DNA of 58,875 nucleotides from Candidatus Limnocylindria bacterium. GTDB lineage: Bacteria > Chloroflexota > Limnocylindria > P2-11E. Both the position numbers and the translations under genes were made by a program. The DNA is taken from assembly GCA_036523395.1 (NCBI GenBank), contig DATDEH010000010.1, positions 1-58,875 of the forward strand. Reading direction: 5' to 3'. Below are positions 23,653 to 31,153 of this stretch, one piece after another. The notes under the pieces are model-generated. The model saw nothing but the letters and a program-made list of their open reading frames with translations. It made no database searches and was not told the DNA's origin. Each line of letters begins with the position of its first letter. Position 1 is the first letter of the stretch.

Positions 23653-24105
23653 ATGGACAACCGAGAACGTAGCGATCATCGCGTCGCCGTCGGACAGAAA
23701 TTGCCACAGCGCGGCTTCAGCCACTGGTTCTCGCGCGTCGCGTCAAAGATCGCAGCGTTCACGGGTCGGCCGCGGGCGTTCCTGACCGCGATGCTGGTGA
23801 TCGTGGTGTGGGCCATCACCGGACCCATCTTTGGCTTCTCAGACACCTGGCAGCTCGTGATAAACACCGGGACGACCGTCGTGACCTTCCTCATGGTCTT
23901 CCTTATCCAGAACACGCAGAACCGCGATGCGCGCGCGATCCACCTCAAGCTCGACGAGCTTCTGCGCGCTGTTCCAGGCGCGCGCAAGGAATTCATGGAG
24001 GCTGAGGAAGAGGATCTCGACGAGATCGAGCGCGAGAAGGCGATCGTGGACGAGGACGACCCCGCGCCGCCGGAAGGCCGCGCGCACGGTCACGCCATTC
24101 GCTAG
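23653..24105 (+). CDS. Low-affinity iron permease family protein
   Basis: 150 residues. WFSRVASKIAAFTGRPRAF leads into two hydrophobic segments (about residues 43-62 and 70-92), with FLIQNTQNRDARAIHLKLDELLRA after them, the family signature. The tail is acidic (EAEEEDLDEIEREK). The family is named for yeast Fet4-like permeases, but bacterial members have no proven iron role. It stands alone downstream of the LigD operon, possibly transcribed from a TATGCC hexamer about 13 bases before the ATG. Confidence 0.8.
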   Translation: MDNRERSDHRVAVGQKLPQRGFSHWFSRVASKIAAFTGRPRAFLTAMLVIVVWAITGPIFGFSDTWQLVINTGTTVVTFLMVFLIQNTQNRDARAIHLKLDELLRAVPGARKEFMEAEEEDLDEIEREKAIVDEDDPAPPEGRAHGHAIR

Positions 24106-24149
24106 CGCCAGGGCGGCAGCGGCAGGGCCCAGCCGCGGATGATGACCGC

Positions 24150-24410
24150 TCAGCGTGCGAGCTGTGAGTGGTCGGCGCTCCCGATCGGGTGCGGGACGAA
24201 GCGAGCGTCATCGCGCTCGTCGATGTGGTCTCTGATCAGCTGCTCGAGGAACACACCGCCTGTCGGGATCCAGTGATGGTCGGCGTCGGATGCGAACCCA
24301 TCGCAGTAGCCGAAGGTGCCGTGATGCATGACGATCCCACCGACCCCGTCACGTGACCTTGTTGCGAGGTGAGTGGCGTTGCAGCACTCGAAGTGAATCA
24401 CCGTCGACAT
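24150..24410 (-). CDS. Small hypothetical protein with His/Cys-rich start
   Basis: 86 residues. I chose ATG 24410 because GGGGAGG lies 6 bases upstream; a longer frame to 24443 lacks an RBS. It contains IHFECCNATHLATR, GGIVMHHGTFGYCDG and WIPTGGVFLEQLIRD. The pattern of His, Cys and the GYCDG motif suggests a small metal-binding fold. I do not recognise the family. It has no close operon partner: the next minus-strand gene upstream starts at 25432. Confidence 0.55.
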   Translation of the reverse strand: MSTVIHFECCNATHLATRSRDGVGGIVMHHGTFGYCDGFASDADHHWIPTGGVFLEQLIRDHIDERDDARFVPHPIGSADHSQLAR

Positions 24411-24547
24411 GACGCGCCTCCCCACTGACGACGCCTGCGACACCGTGGTGTCGTTCCCCTGAGCTCAGGATACGAACGCATCACGACAGTTCAAGAGGAA
24501 AGTGAGGCGCTCGCGTGTGTACCGCGCGACCAAGCGAGCAGACCCGG

Positions 24548-25432
24548 CTAGGCGAACACCGAAAGCGCCGCCCTTCGGCACACGAACTCCGCGGGCAGGC
24601 CGCCCGCGAGGACCCCATCCGCGTGCACGGCGACGGGGTCGTCCGAGGCGATCGCGATGCGCGTTCCCCGGTACTGAACGGGCCGTACGGGGAGCTTGCC
24701 GCCGCGCCACACGGCGAAGAGCGATGCCATGAGCGCCCAACGACCGATGCGCGGGAAGACCGCGACATCGAGCAGGCCGTCGGTCATCGAGACTCGCGGC
24801 AAGAGCTCGAGCGACCAGCCGTAGTAGGGACTGTTCATCACGAACACCTGCAGCGCGCGCTGGCGGTCCTCGCGTCCGTCGACGGTGATCGCGACCCGAT
24901 ACGAGCGATGGGTCACCCAACGCACCGCGCGCCGGAGAGCTCTCCGCCAGTTGCCCCGCTCCGCGTGGCGCGCCGCGCCGAACATCTCCGCGTCGAGACC
25001 GATCCCGGCCGTCTCGAAGAAGACCTTTCCGTTGACCTCGGCGGCGTCCGCGCGTTTCACGCGGCGCCGAGTGATCACTTCGGCCGCTCTGACGGGCTCG
25101 AGCGGGATCCCCAGACCACGCGCGATGTTCATCACGCTGCCGAACGGGAGGATCCCAAGCACGACGGGACTGTCGAGGAGCGCCGCGGCCGCCGGCGCGA
25201 CCGTTCCGTCCCCTCCGGCGACGATGCATACCGGGAAGCCTTGGTCGATCGCGCGCCGCGCGAGATCGGCCGAGCTCGGCGACTCCGCGCCCGTCCTCAC
25301 GACCTCTAACTCGAAGCCCGCATCACGCAGAATATCCTGGCAGCGCTCGAGATCACCTTCCTCCGCGTGGCGCCCGCCCGCGGCCGGATTGGTGATCAAC
25401 ATTGCGCGCGACCGCAAGGTTCGTTCAGGCAC
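24548..25432 (-). CDS. Diacylglycerol/lipid kinase family protein
   Basis: 294 residues. AMLITNPAAGG is the N-terminal beta-strand motif and CIVAGGDGTVAPAAAAL holds the GGDGT catalytic motif. GILPFGSVMNIARGLGIP and FETAGIGLDAEMF follow as in YegS/DgkB. The family phosphorylates diacylglycerol or other lipids with ATP. The serine in FGSVMN stands where GTxN is usual, a small change in the substrate loop. GTG 25432 is the longest start; ATG 25402 is also possible. It is divergent from the 79-residue gene at 25507. Confidence 0.85.
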   Translation of the reverse strand: MPERTLRSRAMLITNPAAGGRHAEEGDLERCQDILRDAGFELEVVRTGAESPSSADLARRAIDQGFPVCIVAGGDGTVAPAAAALLDSPVVLGILPFGSVMNIARGLGIPLEPVRAAEVITRRRVKRADAAEVNGKVFFETAGIGLDAEMFGAARHAERGNWRRALRRAVRWVTHRSYRVAITVDGREDRQRALQVFVMNSPYYGWSLELLPRVSMTDGLLDVAVFPRIGRWALMASLFAVWRGGKLPVRPVQYRGTRIAIASDDPVAVHADGVLAGGLPAEFVCRRAALSVFA

Positions 25433-25506
25433 TCTTCACGTGCTACGGTGGGGTTGGCACGCTGAGGGCGTGGCGACCCAGTGTCGCGATAGCGGGGAGG
25501 GGAACC

Positions 25507-25746
25507 ATGGCAAAGGGTGGATTGGTCCACTTCATATGCATTGCCGATGCCCACGCGACGCGCGAGACCAGGTCGTCATCCGACACGCTGACCGTCGTCT
25601 CCAACCAGTGGGCGTACTGCGCGTTCGATGCCCGCGCCGAAGGCCACGAGTGGCAGGAGACCGAGGGCGTGACGTTCGAAGAGCTGCGATCGGGCCTTAC
25701 GCGCAGCCGACTCTCCAAGCTTCCGGCCGAGGATCGCAGCCGCTAG
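25507..25746 (+). CDS. Small hypothetical protein (79 aa)
   Basis: The ATG has a strong RBS (GGGGAGGGG) 4 bases upstream, which decides this start; the longer frame from 25402 is a shadow of the lipid kinase. Sequence MAKGGLVHFICIADAHATRE, then LTVVSNQWAYCAFDARAEGH, and a Leu/Arg-rich tail. No membrane segment or known motif apart from one Cys-containing WAYC. A TACGGT hexamer lies about 60 bases upstream. Function unknown. Stop abuts that of the converging HTH-PAS gene. Confidence 0.6.
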   Translation: MAKGGLVHFICIADAHATRETRSSSDTLTVVSNQWAYCAFDARAEGHEWQETEGVTFEELRSGLTRSRLSKLPAEDRSR

Positions 25747-26301
25747 TCAGCTGCCCGGCCCGCGGACCCGGTGGAAGACGACCAGCGCTCCACCTCCTGG
25801 GCCCTCGAACTCGACCATCTCCGCCGTCGCGTGCCACCAGCTGCCTTTGCGCGGCCCGCTCGCCAGCTTGAACCGGATCGACGCCGGCTTGCCGCGGGCG
25901 GCACGCGCGAGCGGTGTCGCGTCCGCGGGCAGCTTGACACCACGCTCGTCCTGATAGAGCGCGGCCGCGAACGTCCGCTGGAACGCCGGATTCGCGAGAA
26001 GCACCCGGCCGTCGCGGTCGACGACCACGGCGGGATCCTTCCCGACGAGCGACCCAAGCAGCTTCGCGCGGGTCCGCAGGGCATCGCGCCGTTCCTGCTG
26101 CGCGAGACGCTCGAGCTCGCGCACCGCTGTGGAGCGTTCGTCGATCTCCTGGTTCAGTGCCGCTACCGCGAGACCCGCTCGGCTCTCGACGCGGAACTTG
26201 AGGAACAACCGCGAGATGTGCGCTTTGACAGCCTGCTCGCCGATCCCCATCTCCTCGGCGATCGCCTTGTTCGCCATACCCGCGACGACGCGTTGAAGCA
26301 C
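25747..26301 (-). CDS. LuxR-type HTH fused to C-terminal PAS domain; start unclear
   Basis: 184 residues from GTG 26301. Residues 1-45 are a LuxR HTH (GMANKAIAEEMGIGEQAVKAHISRLFLKFRV), followed by a helix linker and a PAS-like domain (PAVVVDRDGRVLLANPAFQRT). The HTH-first order is the reverse of most PAS-LuxR proteins. The conserved opening ITPREREV lies in frame just upstream of the GTG, but no ATG, GTG, TTG or CTG precedes it before a TAA. So either a rare start (such as ATC) is used or the gene has lost its 5' end. Divergent from the pseudo-receiver regulator. Confidence 0.7.
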   Translation of the reverse strand: MLQRVVAGMANKAIAEEMGIGEQAVKAHISRLFLKFRVESRAGLAVAALNQEIDERSTAVRELERLAQQERRDALRTRAKLLGSLVGKDPAVVVDRDGRVLLANPAFQRTFAAALYQDERGVKLPADATPLARAARGKPASIRFKLASGPRKGSWWHATAEMVEFEGPGGGALVVFHRVRGPGS

Positions 26302-26418
26302 CTCGCGTTCACGTGGGGTGATGTCGGGTAAAGAGCTTCGTGACGCTACGTTCGTATACGGACCTTTTGTGGCCTTTCGTTACGGACCATCAAGCGAGTC
26401 TAGTAAGGGCAACCAATC

Positions 26419-27108
26419 ATGACTGTTATTCAGAATCGCACGCCCTTCCAGGTTGCCCTGGTGGTGCGGCCACCCCTGACGGGCGTGGTCACGCTGGCGC
26501 TGACGCATATCCGCGCCGTTCCGCTCGAGACGCAGATCTCTGAGGTCGGCAAGGCAGGCTGCGATTTCGCTGTCCTGGACGAGGCCGCCGCCGACGGTGG
26601 GCTCAAGGACGCGATCGCTGAGATGAACAAATCGAACAAGCCGGTCCTGGTCCTTGTACGCAACCACGGCATGCAGGGAGCGCTGAACGCGATCGGCCTG
26701 GGTGCCACCGAGATCCTGCGCGTGCCATTCGATCCCGCTGAGCTGGTGATCCGCGCGAGCCAGGCGATCCACCGCACGACCGGCCACCTTCCCGATCTCG
26801 ATAACGACGTGAAGATCGGAAAGCTGCACGTCGACGTGACCAACGGCCACATCGCCATGAACGGCAGCGCCCCGCATCTCACCCCGCTCGAGCGCGGGCT
26901 GCTCTACGTGCTCATCGCGAACGCCGGCCGCGTCGTGTCCCGTGAGGACATCATCGACGTCGTCTGGGGCGCCGACGCTGAGCCGAACAGCAACTTGGTG
27001 GACCGCCACATCCGGGACCTGCGCCGCAAGCTTCAGGACGACTGGCGCCGGCCGAACGTCCTCGCCACGATGCGCGGCCAGGGCTACATGGTGCCGATCA
27101 CCGACTGA
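26419..27108 (+). CDS. OmpR/PhoB-type regulator with degenerate receiver
   Basis: 229 residues. Residues about 10-115 have the length and fold pattern of a receiver, but the acidic pair is absent (VALVVRPPL) and the switch Lys is replaced (LRVPFD), so phosphorylation is unlikely. Residues about 130-228 form a PhoB-type winged helix (LTPLERGLLYVLIANAGRVVSREDIIDVVWG and VDRHIRDLRRKL, then GQGYMVP). No histidine kinase is adjacent. It faces away from the HTH-PAS gene across 117 bases, and each may regulate the other (inference). Confidence 0.85.
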   Translation: MTVIQNRTPFQVALVVRPPLTGVVTLALTHIRAVPLETQISEVGKAGCDFAVLDEAAADGGLKDAIAEMNKSNKPVLVLVRNHGMQGALNAIGLGATEILRVPFDPAELVIRASQAIHRTTGHLPDLDNDVKIGKLHVDVTNGHIAMNGSAPHLTPLERGLLYVLIANAGRVVSREDIIDVVWGADAEPNSNLVDRHIRDLRRKLQDDWRRPNVLATMRGQGYMVPITD

Positions 27109-27182
27109 CGGCAGTAGCACCGCCGTCCTTGACCAACTCATAGATTGAGCGCCGAGACCCGGGCCTAGACTGGGTCGACCGT

Positions 27183-28034
27183 ATGACGCTGTCGAGGTCC
27201 GATCGACCCTACGGTCAGTTCCCGCGAGGGGCCGAGCCGGAGCCCGCTCCGGCGCCCGAGACCCCGCGGCACATCCCGTTGCGCGAGCGCATCATCGCGC
27301 GGCTCCGCGCGCCGCTCGCTCTTTTGTCACTGCTCCTGCTCAGCTGGTTCCTTGTTTCCGCCGTCCACACCGGCGGACTCGCCGCGCTACGCGCGCAGCA
27401 GGAGCAGCCGACTCCAGCGCCGACACCGCAGCTCGCGGCGGCCATCTATCAGCATGTCGCGCCGTCGGTCGTGCAGGTCACGGCGAACGGCGCGAGCGGG
27501 GAGCCCAGCAGCGGCGCCGGCGTGATCGTTGATGACATGGCCGAGATCCTCACCAGCCTGCACATCATTGATGGGGCCACCGGGATCACGGTGAAGTTCA
27601 ACGATGGCACGAGCTCCGCCGCTCAGGTCGTCGCGCGTCTTCCCGATCGCGACATCGCGGTGCTGCGGGCGCTCGCGCCTCCGGCCCGGTTCCAACCGGC
27701 GACGATGGGGAATCCAGGCCGGCTCTCCGTCGGAGATCCCGCTTTCGTCATCGGCCATCCCTTCGGACTGACCAGCTCGCTCTCGACCGGCGTCATCTCC
27801 GGTCTGGATCGCGCGATGAACGCGCCGGGGCTGTCGCAGCCCATCACTGGTCTCATCCAGTTCGACGCGGCGGTGAATCCTGGGAACTCGGGCGGGCCGC
27901 TGGTGGATCTACATGGCGATGTTGTGGGTATCGTCACAGGGCTGGTGAACCCAGCGGGTAAGGTGTTCAGCGGGGTGGGCTTCGCGGTCACCATTGACTC
28001 GGCGGCGGCCGGGCTCGGCATCCCACCGGATTAG
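27183..28034 (+). CDS. Membrane-anchored HtrA/DegP-like serine protease without PDZ
   Basis: 283 residues. One membrane segment (about residues 42-62, LALLSLLLLSWFLVSAVH) follows a basic cytoplasmic tail. The trypsin-like domain has the catalytic His in ILTSLHIID, Asp in LPDRDIAVL and Ser in NPGNSGGPLVDL. The usual AHVV is SLHI here. The protein ends after the protease domain, so there is no PDZ. It stands 13 bases ahead of the MoxR gene and may be cotranscribed. A TAGACT hexamer (27166-27171) predicts a 5-base leader before ATG 27183. Confidence 0.85.
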   Translation: MTLSRSDRPYGQFPRGAEPEPAPAPETPRHIPLRERIIARLRAPLALLSLLLLSWFLVSAVHTGGLAALRAQQEQPTPAPTPQLAAAIYQHVAPSVVQVTANGASGEPSSGAGVIVDDMAEILTSLHIIDGATGITVKFNDGTSSAAQVVARLPDRDIAVLRALAPPARFQPATMGNPGRLSVGDPAFVIGHPFGLTSSLSTGVISGLDRAMNAPGLSQPITGLIQFDAAVNPGNSGGPLVDLHGDVVGIVTGLVNPAGKVFSGVGFAVTIDSAAAGLGIPPD

Positions 28035-28047
28035 AGGAAGGAAGGCC

Positions 28048-29043
28048 ATGACGACCAGTGTTCGTCCCGGCAGTCAGATGGAGCGCCTGCTCTTCGAGAT
28101 CAAGAAGGTGATCGTTGGGCAGGACCATCTGCTCGAGCGCATCGTCGTCGCCCTGCTCGCGCGTGGCCACCTTCTCGTCGAGGGCGTGCCCGGTCTTGCG
28201 AAGACCCTCGCCGTGAAGACCGTCGCCCAATCGATCAGTGGCGAGTTCAAGCGGATCCAGTTCACCCCGGACCTCGTGCCCGCCGACCTCGTCGGCACTC
28301 GCATCTACAACCAGAAGAACGGCGAGTTCCAGACCTCGCTCGGTCCGGTCTTCACCAACCTGCTCCTCGCGGACGAGATCAACCGTGCGCCGGCGAAAGT
28401 GCAGAGCGCGCTCCTCGAGGTGATGCAGGAGCGGCAGGTCACGATCGGGCGCGAGACGCACAAGGTGCCGGATCCGTTCCTCGTCATGGCGACGCAGAAC
28501 CCGATCGAGACCGAGGGCACGTACGCGCTGCCCGAGGCGCAGGTCGACCGCTTCATGATGAAAGTCCTCATCACATATCCGAGCGAGATGGACGAATTCG
28601 TCGTCGTCGAGCGCATGACAGGCCCGCTCGCCACGGTGCAGCCGGTCCTCACCACGGAGCAGCTCATCGGGCTGCAGCGCGAGGCCGATAAGGTCTTTGT
28701 CGACCCGGTGCTGATGGAGTACGTCGTCCGCCTCGTGACCGCGACGCGGTCTCCGAAGGAGTACGGCGTCCAGGACATCGCGAAATACATCACGTACGGC
28801 GCGAGCCCACGTGCTTCGATCAACATCGTTCTCACCGCGCGCGCTCTCGCCTTCATGCGCGGGCGCAACTACGTTCTCGCGCAGGACGTCTCGGACATGG
28901 CGGTCGACGTGCTTCGGCACCGCATCGTTCTCTCGTACGAAGCGCTCTCCGACGACGTGACATCCGACACGCTCATCGGAAAGGTCATGGAGCGCATCCC
29001 GGTGCCGACCGCGCCGATGCAGGGTCATGCTCTCGTCCGTTAG
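28048..29043 (+). CDS. MoxR-family AAA+ ATPase
   Basis: 331 residues. Walker A is GVPGLAKT, Walker B LLLADEINRAP, sensor 1 VMATQNPIE and a sensor 2 region YGASPRASI. The MoxR group remodels or matures partner complexes together with VWA proteins. ATG 28048 has GAGGAAGGAAGG directly upstream; the longer frame to 27994 overlaps the protease end. It overlaps the DUF58 gene by 17 bases, giving a tight MoxR-DUF58-VWA operon. Confidence 0.9.
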   Translation: MTTSVRPGSQMERLLFEIKKVIVGQDHLLERIVVALLARGHLLVEGVPGLAKTLAVKTVAQSISGEFKRIQFTPDLVPADLVGTRIYNQKNGEFQTSLGPVFTNLLLADEINRAPAKVQSALLEVMQERQVTIGRETHKVPDPFLVMATQNPIETEGTYALPEAQVDRFMMKVLITYPSEMDEFVVVERMTGPLATVQPVLTTEQLIGLQREADKVFVDPVLMEYVVRLVTATRSPKEYGVQDIAKYITYGASPRASINIVLTARALAFMRGRNYVLAQDVSDMAVDVLRHRIVLSYEALSDDVTSDTLIGKVMERIPVPTAPMQGHALVR

Positions 29044-29947
29044 CACGCCGGAGCGCACGCTCCGCCGTCTCGACTGGACGGTCGTCCGACGCTTGGACGG
29101 TCTGCTGCAGGGCAACTACCGGACGTTGTTCCGCGGCCAGGGCCTCGACCTCGCGGACATCCGCGAGTACGTACCCGGTGACGATGTGCGCAATATCGAT
29201 TGGAACGTCACCGCGCGGCTCGACCTCCCGCATGTCCGTGAGTACCTCGAAGACCGCGAGATCACCGCGCACTTCCTCCTCGATCTGTCGCCCTCGGTCG
29301 ACTTCGGCACGCAGGCCGCGCTGAAACGCGACCTGCTCGTCGACTTCGTCGGTCTCATCGCGCGCCTGCTCACGCGACATGGCAACCGCGTGGGCGCGAT
29401 CCTGTACGGGAAGCACGTGGAGAAGATGGTCCCCGCGCGTGGCGGTCGGATGCAGGTCCTGCGGCTGATCGACGAGCTCCAGCGGCGACCGCGTCTCGAG
29501 AGCTCGCCGGCGACATCTCTCGCCGAGCTCATCGAGACGGCCCTCCGCTCGATCAAGCGGCGATCGCTCGTGTTCATCGTCTCCGACTTCTTCACCATGC
29601 CGGGCTGGGAGAAGCCGCTCGGTCTGCTCGCGCAGCGTCACGAGACGCTCGCGATCCGCCTCACCGACCCGCGCGAGCGCGAGCTCCCGGACATCGGATT
29701 CGTGATCATGACGGACTCCGAGACCGGCGAGGCGCTCCACGTCGACACGCACGACGCGCGCTTCCGCAAACGCTTTGCCGAGGTCGTGGAAAAACGCGAG
29801 CGAGAGCTGGGCGCAACGTTCCGGCGGGCCGGCGTGGACACGCTCGAGCTTTCGACGGAAGAGGACCTCGTACGTACGGTCGTGCGCTTCGCGGCGACGC
29901 GCAAGCTGCGCCGCGCGCGCCACCGCGCGATGGGGCGAGCGTCGTGA
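29027..29947 (+). CDS. DUF58 domain protein (MoxR partner)
   Basis: 306 residues. The DUF58 signature GQGLDLADIREYVPGDDVRNIDWNVTARL is intact, followed by a VWA-like stretch with LLDLSPSVDFG (a degenerate MIDAS) and VFIVSDFF. There is no membrane segment, whereas many DUF58 proteins have two. It ends in an Arg-rich tail. Known genomic partner of MoxR; molecular role not established. It overlaps the VWA gene by 4 bases (GTGA). Confidence 0.88.
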   Translation: MLSSVSTPERTLRRLDWTVVRRLDGLLQGNYRTLFRGQGLDLADIREYVPGDDVRNIDWNVTARLDLPHVREYLEDREITAHFLLDLSPSVDFGTQAALKRDLLVDFVGLIARLLTRHGNRVGAILYGKHVEKMVPARGGRMQVLRLIDELQRRPRLESSPATSLAELIETALRSIKRRSLVFIVSDFFTMPGWEKPLGLLAQRHETLAIRLTDPRERELPDIGFVIMTDSETGEALHVDTHDARFRKRFAEVVEKRERELGATFRRAGVDTLELSTEEDLVRTVVRFAATRKLRRARHRAMGRAS

Positions 29948-30972
29948 CCTTCCTCTTCCCGGTCGGCCTCTGGCTCACGCTCATCGTGCCGATCCTCATC
30001 GCCCTCTACGTCTGGGCGCAGCGCCGCCGCCAGAAGTACGCGCTGCGGTACGCGAGCCTCTCGCTTGTGAAGGAGGCGATGGGCCGCGGCCCGGGCATCC
30101 GCCGCCATATCCCACCCGCACTCTTCATCGCCGCGATGTTCTTCATGACCGCCGCGCTCGCCCGTCCGGTGATGGTCGTCGTCGCGCCTGCGCAGGAGGG
30201 CACGGTGATCCTCGCGATCGACGTGTCCGGAAGCATGCAGGCGGAGGACCTCAAGCCCAATCGCATGGAGGCCGCGAAGGAAGCCGCGAAAGCGTTCGTC
30301 GCGCGCCAGGGCGAGGACGTCTCGGTCGGCATCGTGTCGTTCTCGGGCGACGCGTCGCTCGTGCAGTCACCCACGACCGACAAGGACCTCGTGATGAAGG
30401 CGATCGACCGTCTGCGGCCGCAGCGCGCGACCGCGATCGGCCGCGGCATCCTGACCTCGCTCGACGCGATCTTCGAGAACGACGAGGAGATCCCGCCGAG
30501 CGTCCAGGCGTTGAAGGCGCTCGAGCAGAGCGGCGGTCAGGCGCGTCCGGCGGCCACGCCGCCGCCCGGTGGCACGCTCAACGCGCCCGCGACGATCATC
30601 CTTCTGTCGGACGGACAGAACAATCAGTTCCCCGCGCCGCTGCAGATCATCGATGCGGCGATCAGCCGCGGCATTCGCGTGTACACGGTCGGCGTCGGCA
30701 GCGCAGAAGGAACGATCCTCCGCCTGCAGGGTCGTCAGATCCGCACGCGCCTTGATGAGGCGACGCTGAAGCAGATCGCTGCGATGACCGACGCCGAGTA
30801 CTTCAACGCCTCGAACGCCGCCGACCTGCGCTCCGTGTACGAGAAGCTCTCGACCCAGCTTGTGCTGCGTCAGCAGAAGACGGAAGTGACGGCATACCTC
30901 ACCGCACTCGCCGCGGTGCTCTCGATCGTCGCGGGGGGGTTGTCGTTGCTCTGGTTCAACCGCCTGCCGTAG
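29944..30972 (+). CDS. BatA-like VWA-domain membrane protein
   Basis: 342 residues. The N-terminal membrane segment (about residues 4-22) is followed by a second one (about 56-75), then a VWA domain with a full MIDAS: DVSGSMQ, the Thr in RATAIGRG and the Asp in LLSDGQN. A C-terminal membrane helix spans about residues 318-338. The layout is that of BatA/BatB. The family is linked to stress tolerance and chaperone-like assembly with MoxR. An insertion with QARPAATPPPGGTLNAP (about residues 198-215) is unusual. A long inverted repeat lies just downstream of the stop. Confidence 0.88.
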   Translation: MTFLFPVGLWLTLIVPILIALYVWAQRRRQKYALRYASLSLVKEAMGRGPGIRRHIPPALFIAAMFFMTAALARPVMVVVAPAQEGTVILAIDVSGSMQAEDLKPNRMEAAKEAAKAFVARQGEDVSVGIVSFSGDASLVQSPTTDKDLVMKAIDRLRPQRATAIGRGILTSLDAIFENDEEIPPSVQALKALEQSGGQARPAATPPPGGTLNAPATIILLSDGQNNQFPAPLQIIDAAISRGIRVYTVGVGSAEGTILRLQGRQIRTRLDEATLKQIAAMTDAEYFNASNAADLRSVYEKLSTQLVLRQQKTEVTAYLTALAAVLSIVAGGLSLLWFNRLP

Positions 30973-30984
30973 CTGTCCACCTGA

Positions 30985-31112
30985 GCAACGAGTCAGCGGA
31001 CGCGCACCCTCGCTCGCTGCTGGCTACGCCGGCCCGCTGGTCGCGGAGCGCGCCCGTTCGGGCCGGCTGGGCGCAGACGCTCGCTCGGATGGCGCGCCCG
31101 CTGGCTCGTTGC
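30985..31112. repeat. 128-base imperfect inverted repeat
   Basis: The outer arms (30985-31005 and 31092-31112) match at 19 of 21 positions as reverse complements. An inner pair (31028-31036 and 31059-31067, GCCGGCCCG/CGGGCCGGC) is perfect. The rest of the gap is also partly complementary. No T-run follows, so a classical terminator is uncertain. It may be a long RNA hairpin, a REP-like element or a MITE remnant. Gap between VWA and M20 genes is otherwise empty. Confidence 0.6.
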
Positions 31113-31141
31113 CAATCAGTCCTCTAAGTCCGTTCCTGGTC

Positions 31142-31147
31142 AATAAT
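31142..31147 (+). promoter_or_regulatory. -10 hexamer AATAAT, leaderless start at 31154
   Basis: The last base is exactly 7 bases before GTG 31154. There is no RBS. This sets the M20 start at 31154 rather than the TTG at 31109. Confidence 0.45.
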
Positions 31148-31153
31148 CCCCGC

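Noticed and set aside
30973-31153. Intrinsic terminator after the VWA gene
   Set aside because: The structure is far too long and there is no T-run, so it is reported as an inverted repeat.
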